Positions 5,118-8,864 of a DNA stretch of 8,864 nt are shown here, piece by piece. This DNA comes from an uncultured Lachnospiraceae bacterium (lineage in GTDB: Bacteria > Bacillota > Clostridia > Lachnospirales > Lachnospiraceae). The position numbers and the translations under genes are program-made. Position 1 is the first letter of the stretch. Every line of letters starts with the position of its first letter. The stretch lies in NCBI GenBank assembly GCA_937910785.1, contig CALDLG010000197.1:1-8864 (forward strand), read 5' to 3'. Below the pieces are notes generated by a model. That model worked only from the letters and a program-made list of their open reading frames with translations. It was not told where the DNA came from and did not search any database.

Positions 5118-6538
5118 TGCGCCTGATCCCCTTCCAGTTCGGCTAAAAATGTCGTTGACTTGGTCGCCTTCAGCGTTCCGGGGAACAGCTCAATCACCTG
5201 CTTATATGCCTCTTTGGCATCTTCGCTCCGGCCAACGCTGTTATAAGAATTGGCCAGATAGTACAGCGCGTCTCCGTTGGACGCATCATACTGGAATGCC
5301 TTCTCGAAATTCGGAATGGCCTCCTGATAATCCTCATGCTTATATGCTTCATACGCCGTATCGTAATAGGTATCGCCAAGTGTCGGTCCGATCAGCGCAA
5401 GAATCGTATTGTACAGTTTCTCATAAGCCTCGGAAATTTCGCTTTCCTCTTCCAGCGCTTCCAGATCGATCGTTTCCAGATATTCCGCCACCGTCAGCAC
5501 ATCCGAAGAATCGGTCAGATAAGCATCCGCCGCTCTGATCAGGGCATCATAATACCGAATGTTTCCGTCTTTGCCCATATAAGCCTGTAAATCCTGATTC
5601 AACGCCGCATTTTCATCCCGCAGGGACGAAAGCTGCTGTTCCATCTCATCAATCGTAGCGGATTTGGCATCCAGCTGTTCGCTCACATTACGCAGATCGT
5701 CATTGATTCCTGCCTTTGCCTCCTGAATCCGCGCGGGCAGAATCAGGCAGACAGCGATCGCGATACCGATCACAAGTCCGATTCCCAGATTCAGCAGGGA
5801 CCCTACTCCCTTACCGTCTTTCATATTCACGGGCTGAATAATGGTCTCATTCCCGCTCTGATACTTCATGATCTCATCCGACCGGCTTTTTTTCTTTCCG
5901 CCGGACTTCACGCCCTCTTCCGGCAGAAGCATCTCGTCTACTTCCTTCAGATAACGGAGCGTTGTCGTATTATTCGAATCGATCTGCATGCATTTGGTCA
6001 GTTCCTTCTTCGCACGCTCCCATTCTTCGCCATTGATATATAAAAGCGCGAGCAGCTGATGTGCCCGGATAAACTTCGGATTCAGGGAAAGCACTTTTTT
6101 CAGCTGGATTATTGCCAGATCCAGGCTTTCCTGATGACAGTAAGTCAACGCCTGATTATATTTTTTTATCGTCTGATTAATCGTATCCAGACGGGTTGGA
6201 TTGGTCTGAATCATATTGATATAATCATCCGCAATATTTTTCTTCGGCCGGAGATTCTTGCTGATAACCCATTCACTCAGGGCCGCTACGACCTCACCCG
6301 TTTCAAAATAAACAAGTCCCAGTAAATTTCTTGCTTCCACATTGTTTTTATCAAATTTCAAGCACTGACGCAGACTTGCAATCGCGCCGGTCAGGTCTCT
6401 GACCCCTGCCCTTTCCAGCCCGTCATTATAAAACCGGTTGGAAATATATATAATCTTCTTATAAAGGGATACATCGGCGCTGCAGCTGGTACAAAAGTTA
6501 TGTTCGGACAATTCACATCCGCAATTATAACATTTCAT
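5114..6538 (-). CDS. Zinc-ribbon and TPR membrane protein of unknown function
   Basis: This 474-residue protein has a clear mosaic layout. Residues 3-19 form a short zinc ribbon (C3xxC6 and C16xxC19). Residues about 45-200 hold TPR-like helical repeats (DLTGAIASLRQCLKFDKNNVEARNLLGL; LDLAIIQLKKVLSLNPKFIRAHQLLALLY). A charged Lys/Ser linker (210-245) leads to one transmembrane helix at about 247-268 (LLNLGIGLVIGIAIAVCLIL). A coiled coil follows (about 275-318), then a second TPR set at about 390-455 (YQEAIPNFEKAFQYDASNGDALYYLANSY). There is no signal peptide, so the zinc ribbon and first TPRs are probably cytoplasmic and the coiled coil and last TPRs outside the membrane. It is probably a scaffold; the partner is unknown. 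The start ATG 6538 has AGAAAGG about 14 nt upstream, which is distant. It is the last gene before a terminator. Confidence 0.85.
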   Translation of the reverse strand: MKCYNCGCELSEHNFCTSCSADVSLYKKIIYISNRFYNDGLERAGVRDLTGAIASLRQCLKFDKNNVEARNLLGLVYFETGEVVAALSEWVISKNLRPKKNIADDYINMIQTNPTRLDTINQTIKKYNQALTYCHQESLDLAIIQLKKVLSLNPKFIRAHQLLALLYINGEEWERAKKELTKCMQIDSNNTTTLRYLKEVDEMLLPEEGVKSGGKKKSRSDEIMKYQSGNETIIQPVNMKDGKGVGSLLNLGIGLVIGIAIAVCLILPARIQEAKAGINDDLRNVSEQLDAKSATIDEMEQQLSSLRDENAALNQDLQAYMGKDGNIRYYDALIRAADAYLTDSSDVLTVAEYLETIDLEALEEESEISEAYEKLYNTILALIGPTLGDTYYDTAYEAYKHEDYQEAIPNFEKAFQYDASNGDALYYLANSYNSVGRSEDAKEAYKQVIELFPGTLKATKSTTFLAELEGDQAQ

Positions 6539-6567
6539 CTATGATAACCATGCCTTTCTTACTACTT

Positions 6568-6714
6568 TTATCCTTTCGACGCCTTTGATTCCTTTACCAC
6601 CTTCACAACCAGATCGGCCATATCCGTCATATCCTGATTATATATCGCTTCTTCGGCATCCTCCACTTCAAGGCTTGGATGGAATTTCTTTAACTCTTCT
6701 TCAAAATTAATCAT
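6568..6714 (-). CDS. Small conserved-looking protein, 48 residues, after folC
   Basis: This short gene encodes 48 residues starting MINFEEELKKFHPSLEVED and ending SKASKG. It is acidic in the first half (EEE, EVEDAEEA) and has a basic tail; one amphipathic helix is likely near DMADLVVKVVKES. It has no membrane segment and no cysteine. The support is positional: a perfect AAGGAGG (6722-6728) exactly 7 nt before ATG 6714, an overlap of 8 nt with the end of folC, and a stop only 29 nt before the TPR gene. It therefore looks like a real, translationally coupled operon member. Function unknown. Confidence 0.75.
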   Translation of the reverse strand: MINFEEELKKFHPSLEVEDAEEAIYNQDMTDMADLVVKVVKESKASKG

Positions 6715-8041
6715 AAGAGGGCCTCCTTAAAAGGGCTTTCACTTCGCCCGCCAAATATAATGAACCGACAATATACACGCTGTCCTCTGTACTACGCCGC
6801 CGGATCATGTCCCGCATTGCGTCTTCCAATTCTTCATATTCCCGTATTACCAATTCCGTATATTGTCCGAAATAATCCGCTAACTCCCGTAGCGGCAGAG
6901 CCCGGTCATCCCGGATTGCCACCACTCCGATTTCCTCAAACAGCTTCGATCCGGCAAGCATGTCCATCACTGCCTGATACTGCTTCTCCCGCACCATGGA
7001 AAAAAGCAGGAGTCTCTTTCCTTTGCAGCCGTCCTGTTCCACTGTCCGTAAAAAGGCCTGTATGCCATCGGTATTATGCGCACCGTCCAGATAGACCGAC
7101 GGAAGGATCTCTTCCATTCTGGCTTCCCAGCGCATTTTTTCAATGCCCTCCGCAATCTGCTCTTTCCCGATTCTGTCTCTGTCGGCAAGCTGCTCGACCG
7201 CGGCCACCGCAAGCGCGGCATTTTCCACCTGATATAATGCAATAGTAGGCATACTTAACCTAATATAACCATAATAATTTGATTGGAGAGAAAAATCAAT
7301 AGTTTTATCGTGACTATTTATTTCTTTTATCGCCCGAAAAGAAACGGGAAATGTGGCACATTCTGACAAAACCGCATATTTTTCCAGCGTTTCTGTCACC
7401 GTCTTTTCCTTATCAAAATAAACGACGGGAACGTTTTTACGGAAAATTCCCGCCTTTTCCCCCGCAATTTCCGGCAGCGTCTCTCCCAGATATTCCGTAT
7501 GATCATAACCGATAGACGTAATTACGCACACTTCCTTTTCATCGACGGAATTCGTCGCGTCAAGTCTCCCCCCAAGTCCGGTTTCCAGCACGATATATTC
7601 TACCTTTTCCCTCTGAAAAAGAAGCATTGCCATGAAAAAGAGATATTCAAAAAAGGTAGGATGATATGCCTCCTTTTTGAGCGCATCCGGCAGGTCGCGC
7701 AATTTCTTAAAAACCAATCGGCAGGCCCACAGAAAGTCTTCTTCCGAAATCATCTCCCCGTTTATCACAAACCGTTCCCGCATGTTTACGAGATGGGGGG
7801 AAATGAACATTCCCGTTGTGAAACCGGCTTCCTGCAGGATAGAACGCAAATAAGCACAAACGGAACCTTTTCCGTTTGTGCCTGCCACATGAATGATTTT
7901 CTGATTTCCCGCATATCCCAGATGCCTCAGAAAACCCCTTGTATTCTCCATGCTGTTCTTCTTTGTAAACCGCGGAATCTCCAGAAGATACCGCTCTGCC
8001 GCCGCATAGGATTCCACTGCCTCAGTTATGTATGATGACAC
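6707..8041 (-). CDS. folC: Bifunctional folylpolyglutamate synthase / dihydrofolate synthase
   Basis: This 444-residue cytoplasmic Mur-ligase-family enzyme adds glutamate to dihydropteroate and/or folates using ATP. The P-loop is GTNGKGS at 54-60, followed by the FISPHLVNMRERF segment at 79-91. The ETGLGGRLDATN motif lies at 153-164, the H181 motif is SIGYDHTEYLG, and K196 in GEKAGIF is the expected carbamylated lysine. The C-terminal domain has YLDGAHNTDG at 317-326. Length is normal. The start is GTG 8041, which overlaps the upstream gene by 20 nt; AAAGGAG lies about 12 nt upstream. An in-frame GTG at codon 9 is an alternative. The stretch around 7250-7335 (residues ~236-264) is strikingly AT-rich compared with the rest of the gene. 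Confidence 0.95.
   Translation of the reverse strand: MSSYITEAVESYAAAERYLLEIPRFTKKNSMENTRGFLRHLGYAGNQKIIHVAGTNGKGSVCAYLRSILQEAGFTTGMFISPHLVNMRERFVINGEMISEEDFLWACRLVFKKLRDLPDALKKEAYHPTFFEYLFFMAMLLFQREKVEYIVLETGLGGRLDATNSVDEKEVCVITSIGYDHTEYLGETLPEIAGEKAGIFRKNVPVVYFDKEKTVTETLEKYAVLSECATFPVSFRAIKEINSHDKTIDFSLQSNYYGYIRLSMPTIALYQVENAALAVAAVEQLADRDRIGKEQIAEGIEKMRWEARMEEILPSVYLDGAHNTDGIQAFLRTVEQDGCKGKRLLLFSMVREKQYQAVMDMLAGSKLFEEIGVVAIRDDRALPLRELADYFGQYTELVIREYEELEDAMRDMIRRRSTEDSVYIVGSLYLAGEVKALLRRPSYD
6722..6728 (-). promoter_or_regulatory. Ribosome binding site of the small gene, inside the folC 3' end
   Basis: AAGGAGG on the - strand lies in the last codons of folC (Leu-Arg-Arg), with ideal 7-nt spacing to ATG 6714. 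It is the strongest Shine-Dalgarno sequence in the - strand operon and is the main evidence that the 48-residue gene is translated. Confidence 0.8.
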
Positions 8042-8864
8042 TGCCTTCTATCACTCCTTTTTCGGCATTGTATTTCATATAACAGGTATTTCGCTCGATC
8101 ATGATCTGTTCCGCATTGATACAGATTACAACACCCCGGTAGAGGTTCCCGTCTATCTTAATCTCCGCGCCCCGGCTGCTCTCGACCATTTCCTCCAGCT
8201 GCGTCCGTTCTCCCTCGATCTTATCTAACTCCACGAAATACTGATCCTTCATTTTATCCCAGTCAAGCAGCTTCTTTTCCGTTGACTGCGGTGTCTGTGC
8301 GCCCCTCATCCGCTTCTCGCGCAGAGCCTCCGTCATCGTATCGACAAGTTCCGCGATCTTCGCCTTGATCTCCGTCTCTTTCCGCCGGATTTCCAGCATC
8401 TTCTCATGCGTCTGGGCCTCATAGCCACAGTGAATAATCGTCTTGATCTCTGCGGTATTGCCTGCATTTACCGCCTCTACGCCCTTAACCGCATCGACAT
8501 AGCCTCCGATGATGGAGCCTTTCTTTCCGGTAGCAATCACTTTGTCCTTCGAATAAATATTGGCATTCATGAAAACATTCGCCTGCACCGTGCCGCCCGC
8601 TTCCACCGTTGTATGCTCGATGAAATCCGCAAACACATTGCCTCTGGCCGTTACCTTGGAACGATTGCCGCCCTGTATGCCGCGGGAAAGAATGATATCG
8701 CCTCCCGCATAGAGATTGGCAAGACTCGTCGAGCCATGAATTTCTATATTTCTTCCGGCGCGGATTACCACGCCCTCCTCTACATTCCCATGAATAATAA
8801 TATCTCCGAAAAATTCTACCTTACCAATAATCATATCCACATCGCCGGTTATTTCATGCACATT
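8022..8864 (-). CDS. DUF342 / FapA-family protein, C-terminal part (cut by window edge)
   Basis: The frame is open to the right edge, so at least the N-terminus is missing; family members are usually about 450-650 residues and about 280 are seen here. The visible part starts with a parallel beta-helix-like repeat rich in short G and V/I strands (VEFFGDIIIHGNVEEGVVIRAG, then GGDIILSRGIQGGNRSKV and GKKGSIIGGYVDA). About residues 155-230 form a long charged coiled coil (MLEIRRKETEIKAKIAELVDTM). A last beta segment ends the protein (GNLYRGVVICINAEQIMIE). This order is typical of the DUF342 polymerase-like/FapA family, called flagellar assembly protein A in some bacteria; no flagellar gene is nearby, so its role here is unknown. 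It heads an operon with folC, whose start overlaps its end by 20 nt. The GTG at 8861 is not its true start. Confidence 0.85.
   Translation of the reverse strand, partial: NVHEITGDVDMIIGKVEFFGDIIIHGNVEEGVVIRAGRNIEIHGSTSLANLYAGGDIILSRGIQGGNRSKVTARGNVFADFIEHTTVEAGGTVQANVFMNANIYSKDKVIATGKKGSIIGGYVDAVKGVEAVNAGNTAEIKTIIHCGYEAQTHEKMLEIRRKETEIKAKIAELVDTMTEALREKRMRGAQTPQSTEKKLLDWDKMKDQYFVELDKIEGERTQLEEMVESSRGAEIKIDGNLYRGVVICINAEQIMIERNTCYMKYNAEKGVIEGSVIIHN

Noticed and set aside
5093..5250. Spo0A box upstream of spoIIA
   Set aside because: The best match (TGTCGTT near 5149) has two mismatches to TGNCGAA and lies inside the TPR coding region.

Overview
The window looks like chromosome of an endospore-forming, low-to-moderate GC Firmicute, most likely a Lachnospiraceae-type clostridium. 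The evidence is a complete spoIIAA-spoIIAB-sigF operon, strong AGGAGG ribosome sites, clostridial protein style (folC, a DUF342/FapA-family protein, a zinc-ribbon/TPR membrane protein) and a NiCo riboswitch. The family assignment is inference; no database search was possible.

Positions 1-361 hold a tandem array of a 141-bp GC-rich repeat: two identical full units and a third cut short at about 361. From about 362 to 3131 lies a visibly more AT-rich block read on the + strand. It contains a TetR-family regulator behind a consensus promoter, an overlapping CPBP-family intramembrane protease gene, and a separate metal-efflux unit. The efflux unit is a promoter, a NiCo (cobalt/nickel) riboswitch whose terminator competes with the aptamer, a second terminator-like hairpin that the riboswitch does not explain, and a CDF cation exporter. 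The block ends at a hairpin and a single copy of the same repeat in opposite orientation (about 3166-3344), here carrying inverted arms. The AT-rich genes are therefore bracketed by opposed copies of one repeat family, which suggests an acquired cassette or a site prone to rearrangement.

From 3383 to the right end everything is on the - strand. The spoIIA operon (5021 down to 3383) encodes the switch that turns on forespore-specific transcription: SpoIIAB binds and inhibits sigma-F and phosphorylates SpoIIAA, and unphosphorylated SpoIIAA releases sigma-F. Upstream is a second operon that runs DUF342/FapA-family gene (cut by the window edge), folC, a previously uncounted 48-residue small gene, and a TPR membrane protein. 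It ends in a strong terminator at 5056-5092. A weak sigma-H-like promoter for spoIIA may overlap that terminator.

The items most worth a second look are the double expression platform in front of the CDF exporter, the repeat family that brackets the AT-rich cassette, the small gene after folC, and lineage-specific extra segments in SpoIIAB and sigma-F.
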